DNA of 64,000 nt from Pseudomonadota bacterium. GTDB lineage: Bacteria; Pseudomonadota; Gammaproteobacteria; Xanthomonadales; Wenzhouxiangellaceae. Under the pieces are notes generated by a model. It made no database searches. It was given only the letters and a program-made list of their open reading frames with translations, and was not told where the DNA came from. The stretch is from the NCBI GenBank assembly GCA_013285445.1, contig CP053448.1, positions 1,364,001 through 1,428,000 of the forward strand, given 5' to 3'. Positions 35,691 to 46,005 of this stretch are shown piece by piece. Each line of letters starts with the position of its first letter. Position 1 is the first letter of the stretch. A program made the position numbers and the translations under genes.

Positions 35691-36003
35691 GTCGCGGTCG
35701 CATCTGCGACGGGTTGGGGGATGTTCCGTTGTGCTTGCCGGTTCCGGATCTCGTGCGTCGGGGACGCGGCCCCGACCTACTCGTGGGCATCGCCCGTGGG
35801 GGTGGCGCTGGATTTGTCGGTCGCGGTCGCATCTGCGACGGGTTGGGGGATGTTCCGTTGTGCTTGCCGGTTCGGGATCTCGTGCGTCGGGGACGCGGCC
35901 CCGACCTACCCGTGGGCATCGCTTGTGGGGGTGGCGCTGGATTTGTCGGTCGCGGTCGCATCCGCGACGGGTTGGCCGGGGACGCGGCCCGACCTGCCCG
36001 AAG
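35691..36003. repeat. 129-bp tandem repeat array with REP-like hairpins (about 2.4 copies)
   Basis: The metG–mrp gap is a tandem array with a 129-bp period. GTCGCGGTCGCAT begins units at 35691, 35820 and 35949, the last truncated. Each unit has the two hairpins GTCGCGG…CTGCGAC or CCGCGAC, and GTCGGGG…CCCCGAC. Hairpins match those at 8877–9515 and 33452–33552, but the spacer sequence and period differ. The mrp promoter (TACAAT near 36030) lies just past it. Confidence 0.88.
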
Positions 36004-36068
36004 GATGTTCGATGAGGTCGTTTAAACCGGTACAATATCGGTCCGGATTCAAGAAGAGCATTGAGGGC

Positions 36069-37142
36069 ATGAACAACGAGGACTGCAAGACGGTTGTCGC
36101 CGCGATCGAGGATCCGAACACGGGACGTCCACTGGGCGATGCGGTGCGCGCGGTGGCGCTCGACAAGCGGCGCGCGGCGGTGGATATCCGGCTGGCCTAT
36201 CCGGCGGCCGGCTGGCGCAACACGCTGTCGGAGATCGTGACCGAGCGGCTGCGGGCCAGCGGCGAGGTTGAGGAGGTGACCGTCGACATCGATTGGCAGA
36301 TCCCCCAGCATGCTGTCCAGGGCGGACTGGACCCGATCGAAGGCGTGCGCAACGTCATCGCCGTAGCCTCGGGAAAGGGCGGGGTCGGCAAGTCAACGGT
36401 CAGTGCCAATCTGGCGCTGGCGCTGCTGGCCGAAGGTGCGCGCGTGGGCATTCTCGACGCCGACATCTATGGTCCCAGCCAGCCGCGCATGCTCGGCCTG
36501 CAAGGGAAGCCGCAGACCACGCCGGACAAGCGTATTGTGCCGATGAGCGCTCACGGGCTGCAGTGCATGAGTATCGGCGTGCTGGTGGGCACCGACCAGG
36601 CCATGATCTGGCGCGGGCCGATGGCCACCCAGGCGCTGCAGCAGATGGTATCGGAAACCCGCTGGGACGGGCTGGATTACCTGATTGTTGACCTGCCCCC
36701 CGGCACCGGCGATATCCAGCTGACTCTGGCGCAGCGCATTCCCGTTTCGGCAGCGGTGACGGTCACCACGCCGCAGCAGGTGGCCGTCGATGACGTGCGC
36801 CGTGCCGTTGCGATGTTTGCCAAGGTCAAGGTGCCGGTACTTGGGGTCATCGAGAACATGAGCACGCATGTCTGCTCGAACTGCGGCCACGAGGATGCGA
36901 TCTTCGGAACCGGAGGCGGGGAGTTCATCGCCCGCGAGGCGGGCTTGCCGCTGCTTGGTCAGCTACCGCTCGACGCGCCAATCGGCCGCAGCACTGATGA
37001 GGGTGCGCCGATCGTGGTGGCCGATCCCGAACACCCTTCGGCGCGGCGCTTTCGCGAAATTGGACGGCGCGTTGCCGGCCGCCTCTCGACTCAGTCGCGC
37101 GAGGCGAAGATCAGGATGCCGAAGATCAAGATCACGGATTAG
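36069..37142 (+). CDS. mrp: Iron-sulfur cluster carrier protein Mrp/ApbC
   Basis: Mrp is a 357-residue P-loop ATPase that binds and transfers Fe–S clusters. A DUF59/MIP18 domain occupies the first about 85 residues. The deviant Walker A motif is VASGKGGVGKST, Walker B-like DYLIVDLPPGTGD, and the cluster-binding C-x2-C is HVCSNCG. I start at the ATG at 36069. The open frame extends upstream only because the REP array has no stops. A possible −10 (TACAAT, near 36030) supports transcription starting after the repeats. Confidence 0.93.
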   Translation: MNNEDCKTVVAAIEDPNTGRPLGDAVRAVALDKRRAAVDIRLAYPAAGWRNTLSEIVTERLRASGEVEEVTVDIDWQIPQHAVQGGLDPIEGVRNVIAVASGKGGVGKSTVSANLALALLAEGARVGILDADIYGPSQPRMLGLQGKPQTTPDKRIVPMSAHGLQCMSIGVLVGTDQAMIWRGPMATQALQQMVSETRWDGLDYLIVDLPPGTGDIQLTLAQRIPVSAAVTVTTPQQVAVDDVRRAVAMFAKVKVPVLGVIENMSTHVCSNCGHEDAIFGTGGGEFIAREAGLPLLGQLPLDAPIGRSTDEGAPIVVADPEHPSARRFREIGRRVAGRLSTQSREAKIRMPKIKITD

Positions 37143-37169
37143 GATTTCCCGGGATCAGAAAAACCGGCT

Positions 37170-37265
37170 AACCACAGAAATCACGGCATACACGGAATAT
37201 GGAAGCAGGCCTGGTTCGAACTTGCTGATCGAATCTCCGCCGTGAGTTTCGTGTCTTCCGTGGTT
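37170..37265. repeat. Inverted repeat between convergent mrp and dcd
   Basis: AACCACAGAAATCACGGCAT (from 37170) and the reverse complement of the stretch ending at 37265 (AACCACGGAAGACACGAAAC) are related arms facing inward. They belong to an AACCACRGAARNCACGG-type repeat. The arms flank about 40 bases with no other structure. It may end transcription from both genes or be a short dispersed repeat. Confidence 0.55.
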
Positions 37266-37282
37266 CCAAAGCTCTTGTTGTT

Positions 37283-37852
37283 TCAGGTTTTTGGCAAGGT
37301 GACGCCGCGCTGCCCCATGTATTTGCCGGCGCGGTCGGCGTAGCTGGTCTCGCACTCCTCGTCGGACTCCAGGAACAGGAACTGGGCGATGCCTTCGTTG
37401 GCGTAGACCTTGGCCGGCAGAGGGGTGGTGTTGGAGAACTCCAGGGTGACATGGCCTTCCCACTCCGGCTCGAGCGGCGTGACGTTGACGATGATGCCGC
37501 AGCGCGCATAGGTCGACTTGCCCAGGCAGATGGTGAGCACGTTGCGCGGAATTCGAAAGTATTCCACGGTGCGCGCCAGGGCAAAGGAGTTTGGCGGGAT
37601 GATGCAGACATCGCCGGTGAAATCGACAAAGCTCTTTTCGTCGAAGTTCTTGGGGTCGACGATGGCGGTGTTGATGTTGGTGAAGATCTTGAATTCGTCG
37701 GCGCAGCGCCCGTCGTAGCCGTAGCTGGAGGTGCCGTGAGAGACCCGCTTGCGTCCGTCACCGGTTTGCCGGACCTGGCTGGGCTCGAACGGCTCGATCA
37801 TGCCGTGTTCGGCGGCCATGCGGCGAATCCAGCGGTCGGACTTGATGGTCAT
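37283..37852 (-). CDS. dcd: dCTP deaminase
   Basis: The enzyme has 189 residues and deaminates dCTP to dUTP for thymidylate synthesis. Family segments are [32 protein letters not shown], [25 protein letters not shown] [64 protein letters not shown] and the catalytic glutamate region within it. Its position next to mrp is common in gammaproteobacteria. Confidence 0.96.
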   Translation of the reverse strand: MTIKSDRWIRRMAAEHGMIEPFEPSQVRQTGDGRKRVSHGTSSYGYDGRCADEFKIFTNINTAIVDPKNFDEKSFVDFTGDVCIIPPNSFALARTVEYFRIPRNVLTICLGKSTYARCGIIVNVTPLEPEWEGHVTLEFSNTTPLPAKVYANEGIAQFLFLESDEECETSYADRAGKYMGQRGVTLPKT

Positions 37853-37903
37853 GAGATACCTGGACAGGTTGGCAAATGCGAAGGCCCGATTCTAGCTTAT
37901 CGG

Positions 37904-38998
<1,095 letters not shown>

Positions 38999-39100
38999 GC
39001 GGGTCTCGACGGGCCTGTAGTAGGATAGCGCGGCCATTGCATTATAACGGTCGCGATCAGTCCGAAACCGGTCGTCTGAAACACCCGAAGCGGCGGGGAA

Positions 39101-39130
39101 TTGAGTATTTGATTAATTTTTCGCTAAAAT
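39101..39130 (+). promoter_or_regulatory. Candidate promoter of the petABC operon
   Basis: TTGAGT (39101–39106) and TAAAAT (39125–39130) are separated by 18 bases in a locally AT-rich stretch, about 150 bases before petA. This fits a sigma-70 promoter for the bc1 operon. Confidence 0.45.
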
Positions 39131-39279
39131 AAGGGGCTGATCAGCGTCAGGATTCCATCAGAGTCAGCCGGCCCGGGGTGCGCGCGTGCGCTTGCGCGCG
39201 ATCAGCCAGACTTGAATGTGAATCGGAATCGCCAAGTTGCCGGTCATCGGCGGCCATTATCAATGAATCGGAGACTTGC

Positions 39280-39903
39280 ATGTCGGATACTGAAACTCTT
39301 GCTTCCCTGCAGCCGCCGGAGAATCCGGGTCGACGTCGCCTGCTGACCTGGACGACCGGAGTGGTCGGTGCCGCCGGGGCCGGTCTGGCGGCGTGGCCGT
39401 TCGTCGCCTCCTGGAAGCCGAGCGCCAAGGCGCGCCTTATCGGAGCGCCGGTCGAGGTGTTCATCGGCAATCTCGAACCCGGGCAGATCCTGCGCGTTCA
39501 GTGGCGCGGCCAGACGATCGGCCTGATGCGGCGCACCGAGCGCATGCTCGAGGACCTTCAGGTGCTCAATGAGCGGCTTGCCGACCCGAATTCGGAGGTC
39601 AGTTCGCAGCAGCCCGGTTACGCCCAGAACATCCACCGCTCGCTGCGTCCGGAGATTCTGGTGGCCAATATCCACTGCACGCATCTGGGCTGCGTGCCAC
39701 AGGTCCTGCCCGAGGTCGAAGCGCAGCCCTTCGACGCTGACTGGCGTGGCGGCTTTTTCTGCCCCTGTCACCGTTCCAAGTTCGATCTGGCCGGCCGCGT
39801 CTACCGCGGCGTGCCGGCGCAGCTCAATCTGCTCATTCCGCCCTACAGTTTCATTGACGATGACCATGTCATCATCGGTGTCGATCCCCAAGGAGCCGCA
39901 TGA
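39280..39903 (+). CDS. petA: Ubiquinol–cytochrome c reductase, Rieske iron-sulfur subunit
   Basis: The start at 39280 has GGAG six bases upstream and gives 207 residues. A twin-arginine-type N-terminus (GRRRLLTWTTGVVGAAGAGLAAW) is both export signal and membrane anchor. The [2Fe-2S] ligands are in HCTHLGC and CPCHRSKFD, with VYRGVPAQLNLLIPPYSF after them. The subunit moves electrons from ubiquinol to cytochrome c1. It is followed directly by petB (ATGA overlap). Confidence 0.97.
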   Translation: MSDTETLASLQPPENPGRRRLLTWTTGVVGAAGAGLAAWPFVASWKPSAKARLIGAPVEVFIGNLEPGQILRVQWRGQTIGLMRRTERMLEDLQVLNERLADPNSEVSSQQPGYAQNIHRSLRPEILVANIHCTHLGCVPQVLPEVEAQPFDADWRGGFFCPCHRSKFDLAGRVYRGVPAQLNLLIPPYSFIDDDHVIIGVDPQGAA

Positions 39904-41150
39904 CCATGGCCAAGCCTGCCAGTGCCTTGAGCAAGAACGTCCGGGCCATCGGTGCCTGGGTCGACGAGCGACTGCCGGTCAGTTCGTTCTGGAAGCAGCA
40001 TCTGAGCGAATACTACGCGCCGAAAAACTTCAACCTGTGGTATTTCTTCGGTTCCCTGGCCGTTCTGGTGCTGGTCAACCAGCTGGTCACCGGCATCTTC
40101 CTGACCATGTTCTACACGCCCGAGGCGGATCTGGCCTTTGCCTCGGTCGAGTACATCATGCGCGACGTCGAATGGGGCTGGCTGATCCGCTACATGCATT
40201 CAACCGGCGCATCGGCGTTCTTCATTGTTGTCTATCTGCACATGTTCCGGGCGCTGCTTTACGGTTCCTACCGCAAGCCGCGCGAGCTGATCTGGGTGCT
40301 GGGCGTATTCATTTATCTGGTATTGATGGCCGAGGCCTTCATGGGCTATGTGCTGCCCTGGGGCCAGATGTCCTACTGGGGTGCCCAGGTCATCATCTCG
40401 CTGTTCGGCGCGATTCCGGTGGTCGGCGACGGTCTGGTCGAGTGGATACGCGGCGACTACATGATCTCCGACGCGACGCTGACGCGCTTTTTCGCGCTGC
40501 ACGTGGTCGCTTTGCCGCTGGCGCTGCTGATGCTGGTCGTGCTGCACCTGGCCGCGCTGCACGAGGTCGGGTCGAACAATCCCGACGGTATCGAAATCAA
40601 GCAGAAGAAGGATGCAGCGGGTCGCCCGCTCGACGGCGTGCCGTTTCATCCCTATTACACCGTCAAGGATCTGTTCGGCGTCGGGGTGTTCCTGATTCTG
40701 TTCGCTTTCGTGCTGTTCTACGCGCCGGAGATGGGCGGGTTGTTTCTGGAGCCCGACAACTTCGTGCCGGCTGACCCGCTGGTAACCCCTGAGCATATCG
40801 TGCCGGTCTGGTACTTCACGCCTTACTACGCCATGCTGCGTGCGGTCCCTGACAAGCTGTTCGGCGTGATCGTGATGGGTGCGGCGGTTTTCGTGCTGTT
40901 CTTCCTGCCGTGGCTGGATCGCTCGCGAGTCAGGTCAATTCGCTACAAGGGCTGGCCGAGCAAGATCATGCTGGCGCTGTTTGTGGTCGGGTTCATTCGT
41001 CTCGGCATGCTGGCCCTGGGCGAAGGCACACCGGCACAGACGCTGGAATCGCGACTGTGGACCGTCTACTACTTCGCGTTTTTCTTCACGATGCCGTGGG
41101 TCACGAAGCATGAAAAGACCAAGCCGGTACCGGAACGGGTGACCAAGTGA
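39900..41150 (+). CDS. petB: Ubiquinol–cytochrome c reductase, cytochrome b subunit
   Basis: This 416-residue integral membrane protein binds two b hemes. The heme-ligand histidine pairs are in RYMHSTGASAFFIVVYLHMF and RFFALHVVALPLALLMLVVLH. The Qo-site segment reads PEHIVPVWYFTPYYAMLRA. The usual PEWY tetrapeptide is PVWY here, a variant known from some beta- and gammaproteobacteria. Transmembrane segments continue to the C-terminus, so it is the long, unsplit form. It is coupled to petA and petC by overlapping start and stop codons. Confidence 0.97.
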   Translation: MTMAKPASALSKNVRAIGAWVDERLPVSSFWKQHLSEYYAPKNFNLWYFFGSLAVLVLVNQLVTGIFLTMFYTPEADLAFASVEYIMRDVEWGWLIRYMHSTGASAFFIVVYLHMFRALLYGSYRKPRELIWVLGVFIYLVLMAEAFMGYVLPWGQMSYWGAQVIISLFGAIPVVGDGLVEWIRGDYMISDATLTRFFALHVVALPLALLMLVVLHLAALHEVGSNNPDGIEIKQKKDAAGRPLDGVPFHPYYTVKDLFGVGVFLILFAFVLFYAPEMGGLFLEPDNFVPADPLVTPEHIVPVWYFTPYYAMLRAVPDKLFGVIVMGAAVFVLFFLPWLDRSRVRSIRYKGWPSKIMLALFVVGFIRLGMLALGEGTPAQTLESRLWTVYYFAFFFTMPWVTKHEKTKPVPERVTK

Positions 41151-41884
41151 TGAAACTACGGACGATCATTCTCGCTGCAGGCCTGTTTGTTTGCCTGGGT
41201 GCTCGAGCTGCCGGCGGTGGAGGCGAGCTCGAGCAAGCCAACATCAACCTGACCGACACGGCATCGCTGCAGCGTGGTGCGGCGCTGTTTATCAACTACT
41301 GCATGGGTTGTCACTCGGCTCAGTACCTTCGCTACAACCGACTGGCACAGGATCTGGACCTGACCGAAGAACAAGTCGAGTCCCACCTTCTGTTCGGTGA
41401 CCGGGAAATCAGCGATTACATGCTGACCGCGATGGATGCCGATCAGGCTGAGGAATGGTTTGGCATTACGCCGCCGGATCTGACGCTGACGGCACGCTCG
41501 CGCGGCCCCGACTGGGTCTACACCTTCCTCAAGAGCTTCTACCTGACCGAGGACGGCTGGAACAACACGGTGCTGCCCAACGCGGCCATGCCGCACGTGC
41601 TGTGGGAACTGCAGGGCGTGCAGCGTGCCGTGACCGAAACCCATACCGATGAAGAGGGTGTCGAGCATGTCGAAATGGTCGGTCTGGAACTCGACGAGCC
41701 GGGGCAGCTTTCTCCGGAGGACTACGAGGGCGTGGCTCGCGACCTGGTCGCATTCATGGAATACGCCGCCGAGCCCGCCCGACTCAAGCGCGAGTCGCTT
41801 GGCATCTGGGTGCTGCTGTTCCTGGCCGTGTTCACGTTCCTGGCCTGGCTGCTCTACCACGAGTACTGGAAGGACGTGAAGTGA
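41150..41884 (+). CDS. petC: Ubiquinol–cytochrome c reductase, cytochrome c1 subunit
   Basis: The subunit has 244 residues. A signal peptide (KLRTIILAAGLFVCLGARA) precedes the mature domain. The heme c site is CMGCHSAQYLRYNRL, and the methionine ligand is likely in PNAAMPHVLWELQG. One C-terminal anchor (GIWVLLFLAVFTFLAWLLYHEYW) holds it in the membrane. I use the ATG at 41150, which overlaps the petB stop (TGATG). A GTG one codon upstream is also possible. Confidence 0.96.
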   Translation: MKLRTIILAAGLFVCLGARAAGGGGELEQANINLTDTASLQRGAALFINYCMGCHSAQYLRYNRLAQDLDLTEEQVESHLLFGDREISDYMLTAMDADQAEEWFGITPPDLTLTARSRGPDWVYTFLKSFYLTEDGWNNTVLPNAAMPHVLWELQGVQRAVTETHTDEEGVEHVEMVGLELDEPGQLSPEDYEGVARDLVAFMEYAAEPARLKRESLGIWVLLFLAVFTFLAWLLYHEYWKDVK

Positions 41885-41939
41885 TGCCCCTGACTCCGAT
41901 TCGAATCCGCCCAACAGTGTCGCCGGGAGATGTCACCCT

Positions 41940-42554
41940 ATGATGGCCCTTTACTCCTCGGAGAACTGTCTTGACTGTCACCGCGTGCGCTTCGTGCTTG
42001 CCGAGAAGGGCATCAACGTCGAAATCATCCACGTCGAGCAGGACCGTGCCGCCAGTGCCGATCTGGCCGAGCTCAATCCCTATGGCGAGACGCCGACCCT
42101 GGTCGACAAGGACCTCAAGCTCTACGGCACCTGGGTCGTGACCGAGTATCTCGACGAACGCTACCCGCATCCGCCGCTGATGCCGGTCGATCCCCTGTCG
42201 CGGGCCTACCTGCGTCTGGCGATGTATCGCATCCAGCGCGACTGGGTCGAGTCGGCCAAGATCATCGAAACCTCGGGCGGTCAGAAAAAGATTGCCGCGG
42301 CACGCAAGACGTTGCGGGAAGGCATCATCGCCTCCGATGAGCTGTTCGGACTGAAGACCTATCTGCTCAGCGATGAGCTGTCGCTGGTTGACTGCGCGCT
42401 GGTGCCCTTGCTTTGGCGCCTGCCGGCTTATGATGTCGACATACCGGCCGGCAAGGCACCCAACGCCGTGCGCTACATGGAACGCATGTTTGCGCGTGAC
42501 TCTTTCAAGCGCAGTCTGACCGAGGCCGAACGCATCCTGCGCGAGGGAGAGTAG
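41940..42554 (+). CDS. sspA: Stringent starvation protein A homologue (SspA)
   Basis: The protein has 204 residues and a glutathione-S-transferase fold. The N-terminal thioredoxin-like domain reads MALYSSENCLDCHRVRFVLAEKGI, with NPYGETPTLVDKDLKLY. The helical C-terminal domain has LRLAMYRIQRDWV and SLVDCALVPLLWRLP. SspA binds RNA polymerase and alters promoter use in stationary phase or starvation. It sits after petC and 5 bases before sspB, a conserved gammaproteobacterial order. Confidence 0.94.
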   Translation: MMALYSSENCLDCHRVRFVLAEKGINVEIIHVEQDRAASADLAELNPYGETPTLVDKDLKLYGTWVVTEYLDERYPHPPLMPVDPLSRAYLRLAMYRIQRDWVESAKIIETSGGQKKIAAARKTLREGIIASDELFGLKTYLLSDELSLVDCALVPLLWRLPAYDVDIPAGKAPNAVRYMERMFARDSFKRSLTEAERILREGE

Positions 42555-42559
42555 CGCTC

Positions 42560-42970
42560 GTGCGCTCCTCGCGTCCGTACCTGCTGCGTGCCCTGCATGA
42601 GTGGATCGTCGACAGCGGATTGACGCCGCATCTGCTGGTCTCGGCCGAGCATCCCGGGGTCGAGGTCCCGCCGTCCAGCATCCACGATGGCCGGGTCGTC
42701 CTCAACGTCAGTCCGAGCGCGGTGCGTGACCTGCTCATGGACAACGAGTCAGTGTCTTTCGTTGCCCGCTTCGGGGGCATATCGCATGCCGTCTATGTTC
42801 CGGTTGAAGCGGTACAGGCGGTCTACGCGCGTGAAAATGGCCGCGGCATGATGTTTCCAGAAGACGAAGAGGGCGAAACAGGTGCGACCGGTTCGGACAA
42901 GGCCGGCGCCGACGACGGCAAGGACTTGCCTGACCGCAAGTCCCGGCCCAACCTGAAGGTCATCAAGTAA
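42560..42970 (+). CDS. sspB: ClpXP protease specificity-enhancing factor SspB
   Basis: This 136-residue adaptor hands ssrA-tagged proteins to ClpXP. The GTG start at 42560 has GGGAGA about nine bases upstream. The substrate-binding domain covers RPYLLRALHEWIVDSGLTPHL to PVEAVQAVYARENGRGM. A flexible acidic, Gly/Asp-rich linker follows. The last residues RPNLKVIK are the ClpX-binding tail, as in E. coli. It probably forms an operon with sspA. Confidence 0.95.
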   Translation: MRSSRPYLLRALHEWIVDSGLTPHLLVSAEHPGVEVPPSSIHDGRVVLNVSPSAVRDLLMDNESVSFVARFGGISHAVYVPVEAVQAVYARENGRGMMFPEDEEGETGATGSDKAGADDGKDLPDRKSRPNLKVIK

Positions 42971-42973
42971 CGG

Positions 42974-42990
42974 TTTCCGGCAACCGGAAA
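42974..42990. terminator. Hairpin after sspB
   Basis: TTTCCGG and CCGGAAA form a 7-bp stem with a 3-base loop just after the sspB stop and before the convergent DUF3301 gene. There is no T run, so termination is only possible, not shown. Confidence 0.3.
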
Positions 42991-43037
42991 GCAACCGGCC
43001 GTTTCCGCGCATCGATCCGCAGACCCTGGGCCGGGTT

Positions 43038-43373
43038 TCAATCCGGCTCGATCAGCCGCGAGCCGTCGTCACGCTCTCCCCAGACCCGCATCAACCGCCG
43101 TCCCTGCAACGTCAGCTCGCCGGACCGCCTTCCGCCGCCGTCCGGGCTGAATTCAAAGCGATAGATCCGGCACCATTCCAGCCCTCGTGCAGCGCGGGTC
43201 GGCCGCAGTGGCCGCAGCGCGACCGTTTCGTCGAGCAGCTGCCAGTCGTTGCGCTCGCAGAACGCCCGGGCGGCAGCGCGGGCGCGTTCTCGAGCGGTGA
43301 CGGCCGAGGCCCAGAACAGGCCAAGCAGCGCCAGCCCGAGCAGTCCGCCGATCGCGCCGTCCAGCCCGGTCAT
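43038..43373 (-). CDS. DUF3301 family small membrane protein
   Basis: The protein has 111 residues. One N-terminal transmembrane segment (GAIGGLLGLALLGLFWASAV) is followed by RARAAARAFCERNDWQLLDETVALRPL and YRFEFSPDGGGRRSGELTLQGRRL, the pattern of DUF3301. Function is unknown. It overlaps the Smr gene by 4 bases and is probably cotranscribed. Confidence 0.85.
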   Translation of the reverse strand: MTGLDGAIGGLLGLALLGLFWASAVTARERARAAARAFCERNDWQLLDETVALRPLRPTRAARGLEWCRIYRFEFSPDGGGRRSGELTLQGRRLMRVWGERDDGSRLIEPD

Positions 43374-43900
43374 CGACGCGCCTGCAGCAGCACGTAGACC
43401 GCGCCGGTGCCGCCGTCGTGTGGCGGTGCCGACATGAACGCGGCCACTCTGCGGTCGCGTGCCAGCAGGCTGGCCGTCAGGCGCTTGAGCTGCGGCCCCG
43501 ACGGGCCCGAGCGCAACCCCTTGCCGTGAATGATCTTGATACAGGACAGGCGTTCGCGCCAGGCCTGCTGCAGGAATTCACGAATGGTGTTGCGGGCCGC
43601 CTCGAGATTCATCTGGTGCAGGTCAATCTCGTCTTCAATGCGCCAGTGCCCTCGCCGCAGGCGCCCGAGCACGCGCCGCTGCACTCCGGGCTTGTGGTGG
43701 CTGATCTCCTCGCCCGTCTCTACGGCGGACCAGTCGACCGGCCCGGTCGAGAGTTCCTGCATCACGGCATCTTCGTCGCGTCGGCGCTGCCGGGCCTCGG
43801 CCTCGGGTGCTGCCGGCCGACTGCGGTCGCGCTGACTGCGCACACGGCGCACCGGGCCTACGGCGCTGCGAAACAGGTCATTGTCATCGTGATCACTCAT
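43370..43900 (-). CDS. Smr-domain protein (SmrA/SmrB-like)
   Basis: The protein has 176 residues. A basic, charged N-terminal region precedes a C-terminal Smr domain with DEIDLHQMNLEAARNTIREFL, IKIIHGKGLRSG and a final YVLLQARR strand. The D-L-H and H-G-x-G motifs are those of Smr endonucleases. In E. coli SmrB cleaves mRNA at collided ribosomes; SmrA is less understood. Which type this is cannot be told. It is divergent from surE with a 65-base promoter gap. Confidence 0.88.
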   Translation of the reverse strand: MSDHDDNDLFRSAVGPVRRVRSQRDRSRPAAPEAEARQRRRDEDAVMQELSTGPVDWSAVETGEEISHHKPGVQRRVLGRLRRGHWRIEDEIDLHQMNLEAARNTIREFLQQAWRERLSCIKIIHGKGLRSGPSGPQLKRLTASLLARDRRVAAFMSAPPHDGGTGAVYVLLQARR

Positions 43901-43965
43901 GTCTGAATCCCGCGCCGGTGAATCTTCATTTATAGTTACCCTTTTGGCCGTTCGGTTCCAACACC

Positions 43966-44748
43966 ATGCACATTCTCATTGCCAACGACGACGGGCTGCA
44001 CGCGCGCGGCATCCGGCTGCTGGCCGAGCGGCTCGCGGATCACTGCGACCAGGTCACGGTGGTGGCCCCCGACCGGGACCGCTCCGGTGCCAGCAATTCA
44101 CTGACGCTCGATCGCCCGATTCGCGTTGAACAGCAGGCCGAGAACGTCTACCGGGTCTATGGTACCCCGACCGATTGCGTCCACATTGCCATAACCGGCC
44201 TGCTTGGTGATGAGCCCGACATGGTGGTATCGGGCATCAACGCCGGTGCCAACCTGGGCGATGACGTGCTGTATTCGGGCACGGTCGCCGCCGCCATGGA
44301 AGGCCGCTTCCTCGGTCTGCCGGCCATGGCCGTGTCGCTGGTTTATGGCGAGACGGGTCCACACTACTACGAGACGGCCGCCGAGGCGGCCTGCATGCTG
44401 ATGGCCCAGCTCAACGATGAGCCGCTCCCGGCCGATACCATCCTCAATGTCAACGTGCCGGATATACCGTGGCAGGAGGTGCGGGGCTTCGAGACCACGC
44501 GACTGGGCCACCGGCACCGCTCAGAAGACGTGATTCCACTTGAAGACCCGCGCGGCCGACGGTTCTTCTGGATTGGCCCGGCCGGCAGCGAGCAGGACAA
44601 CGGTCCTGGCACTGATTTTCACGCGGTGCGCAAGCACTACGTGTCGGTGTCGCCGATTCACGTCGACCTGACCCGTTACCAGGCGCTGGACCAGGTCAGC
44701 CAGTGGATCGAGCAGCTCAACAGCGGCCGCTATCGTCGTCAGCGATGA
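43966..44748 (+). CDS. surE: 5'/3'-nucleotidase SurE
   Basis: SurE has 260 residues and dephosphorylates nucleoside monophosphates in stationary-phase survival. The metal site is [14 protein letters not shown] plus [42 protein letters not shown] and [11 protein letters not shown] are also diagnostic. It is followed by pcm with overlapping stop and start codons, the usual surE–pcm pair. Confidence 0.96.
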   Translation: MHILIANDDGLHARGIRLLAERLADHCDQVTVVAPDRDRSGASNSLTLDRPIRVEQQAENVYRVYGTPTDCVHIAITGLLGDEPDMVVSGINAGANLGDDVLYSGTVAAAMEGRFLGLPAMAVSLVYGETGPHYYETAAEAACMLMAQLNDEPLPADTILNVNVPDIPWQEVRGFETTRLGHRHRSEDVIPLEDPRGRRFFWIGPAGSEQDNGPGTDFHAVRKHYVSVSPIHVDLTRYQALDQVSQWIEQLNSGRYRRQR

Positions 44749-45410
44749 TGACCGACATGGCCAAGAGCGGTATCGGCATGACCTCGGAGGGCACACGCCA
44801 ACGTCTGGTGCGAAGGCTGCGTGACAAGGGCATTTCGGATCAACGCGTGCTCGATGCGATCCGGGCCACGCCGCGTCACCTGTTTGTCGACGAAGCGTTG
44901 TCCTCGCGTGCCTATGAGGATACCGCGCTCCCAATCGGCCGGGGTCAGACCATATCGCAGCCGTTCGTCGTGGCGATGATGACCCAGGCTGCGCTGGCCG
45001 GTCGCGAGCAGCTCGACACGGTGCTGGAAGTCGGCACCGGCTCAGGCTATCAGGCGGCGATACTCGCGCGGGTCGCGCGCAAGGTGTTCACCACCGAGCG
45101 GATCGGGGAGCTGCAGCGCAGCGCCCGCCAGCGCTTTCACCGGCTCGGGCTGCACAATATCTACACCCGTCACGTCGACGGCATGGGCGGCTGGCCGGGC
45201 CAGGCGCCGTTCGACGCGATCGTCGTGACCGCGGGAGGACGGGTACCTGATGCCCTCTATGAGCAGCTGGTCGTCGGCGGCGTGCTGGTTGCGCCCGAGG
45301 AGGCCGGCGTTTGTCAGGATCTCATCAGCGTGACCCGCACCGGATCGGGCTACGAGCGTGAATCGCTCGGGGCGGTCAGCTTCGTGCCGCTGCGCGAGGG
45401 GCTGGAATGA
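44745..45410 (+). CDS. pcm: Protein-L-isoaspartate O-methyltransferase
   Basis: Pcm repairs isoaspartyl residues in aged proteins using S-adenosylmethionine. It has 221 residues from the ATG at 44745 (44748 is also possible). Motifs are [22 protein letters not shown], the SAM-binding [16 protein letters not shown] and [21 protein letters not shown]. It is translationally coupled to surE (ATGATG). Confidence 0.95.
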   Translation: MMTDMAKSGIGMTSEGTRQRLVRRLRDKGISDQRVLDAIRATPRHLFVDEALSSRAYEDTALPIGRGQTISQPFVVAMMTQAALAGREQLDTVLEVGTGSGYQAAILARVARKVFTTERIGELQRSARQRFHRLGLHNIYTRHVDGMGGWPGQAPFDAIVVTAGGRVPDALYEQLVVGGVLVAPEEAGVCQDLISVTRTGSGYERESLGAVSFVPLREGLE

Positions 45411-45429
45411 CGGCGCAGGCGATCTGAGC

Positions 45430-46005
45430 ATGTTCCGGGGGCTTTACGATCGGGTGTTGGTGCTGTCGCGACATCCCCACGCCCGGCGTTACCTGGCCGC
45501 GCTGAGCCTGGCCGAAGCCACGGTCTTTCCGGTGCCCCCCGATGTCATGCTGGGTCCGATGGTGCTGGCCAATCGGTCGGCTGCCTGGCAGCTGGCGCTG
45601 CTGACGACCGTTGCATCGGTTGTCGGCGGTCTGATCGGCTATCTCATCGGTTGGCTGGCCATCGACGCCGTGGCGCCGCTGATCGAGCGAACCGGCTATG
45701 AGCAGGCCTATGAAGCAGCGGTCGAGGCGTTTCGCCAATACGGCGTGTGGTTCGTCATTGTCGCCGGCTTCACGCCAATCCCGTTCAAGATCATCACGAT
45801 TGCCGGCGGCGCGCTGGTCATGCCGCTGTGGGGATTCGTGCTGGGCTCGGTGATCGGACGAGGCGCGCGCTTTTTCCTGGTTGCCGGCCTGGTCTGGCTG
45901 GGTGGTGAACGTGCTGCCGATCACCTGCGCGAGTGGGTGGATGCCATCGGCTGGGTGGTCGTTGCTGTTGTCGGGCTGGCGCTGTTGCTGTGGTGGCTGT
46001 GGTAG
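45430..46005 (+). CDS. yqaA: YqaA-family membrane protein (DedA/SNARE-associated)
   Basis: The protein has 191 residues and four to five hydrophobic helices. It is a short DedA-superfamily protein: LSLAEATVFPVPPDVMLGPMVLA, GGLIGYLIGWLA, FVIVAGFTPIPFKIITIAGGAL and VIGRGARFFLVAGLVW. The G-F-T-P-I-P-F-K segment matches YqaA proteins. A flippase-like role is proposed for the superfamily but not shown for this type. It lies between pcm and nlpD and overlaps the nlpD start. Confidence 0.88.
   Translation: MFRGLYDRVLVLSRHPHARRYLAALSLAEATVFPVPPDVMLGPMVLANRSAAWQLALLTTVASVVGGLIGYLIGWLAIDAVAPLIERTGYEQAYEAAVEAFRQYGVWFVIVAGFTPIPFKIITIAGGALVMPLWGFVLGSVIGRGARFFLVAGLVWLGGERAADHLREWVDAIGWVVVAVVGLALLLWWLW

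Noticed and set aside
35586..36068. N-terminal extension of mrp through the repeat array
   Set aside because: The extension encodes only the REP-like repeat; family length, DUF59 start and a −10 box after the array all favour 36069.
39843..40796. Minus-strand frames opposite petB
   Set aside because: His/Gln-rich antisense shadows of a membrane-protein gene; no start signals or motifs.
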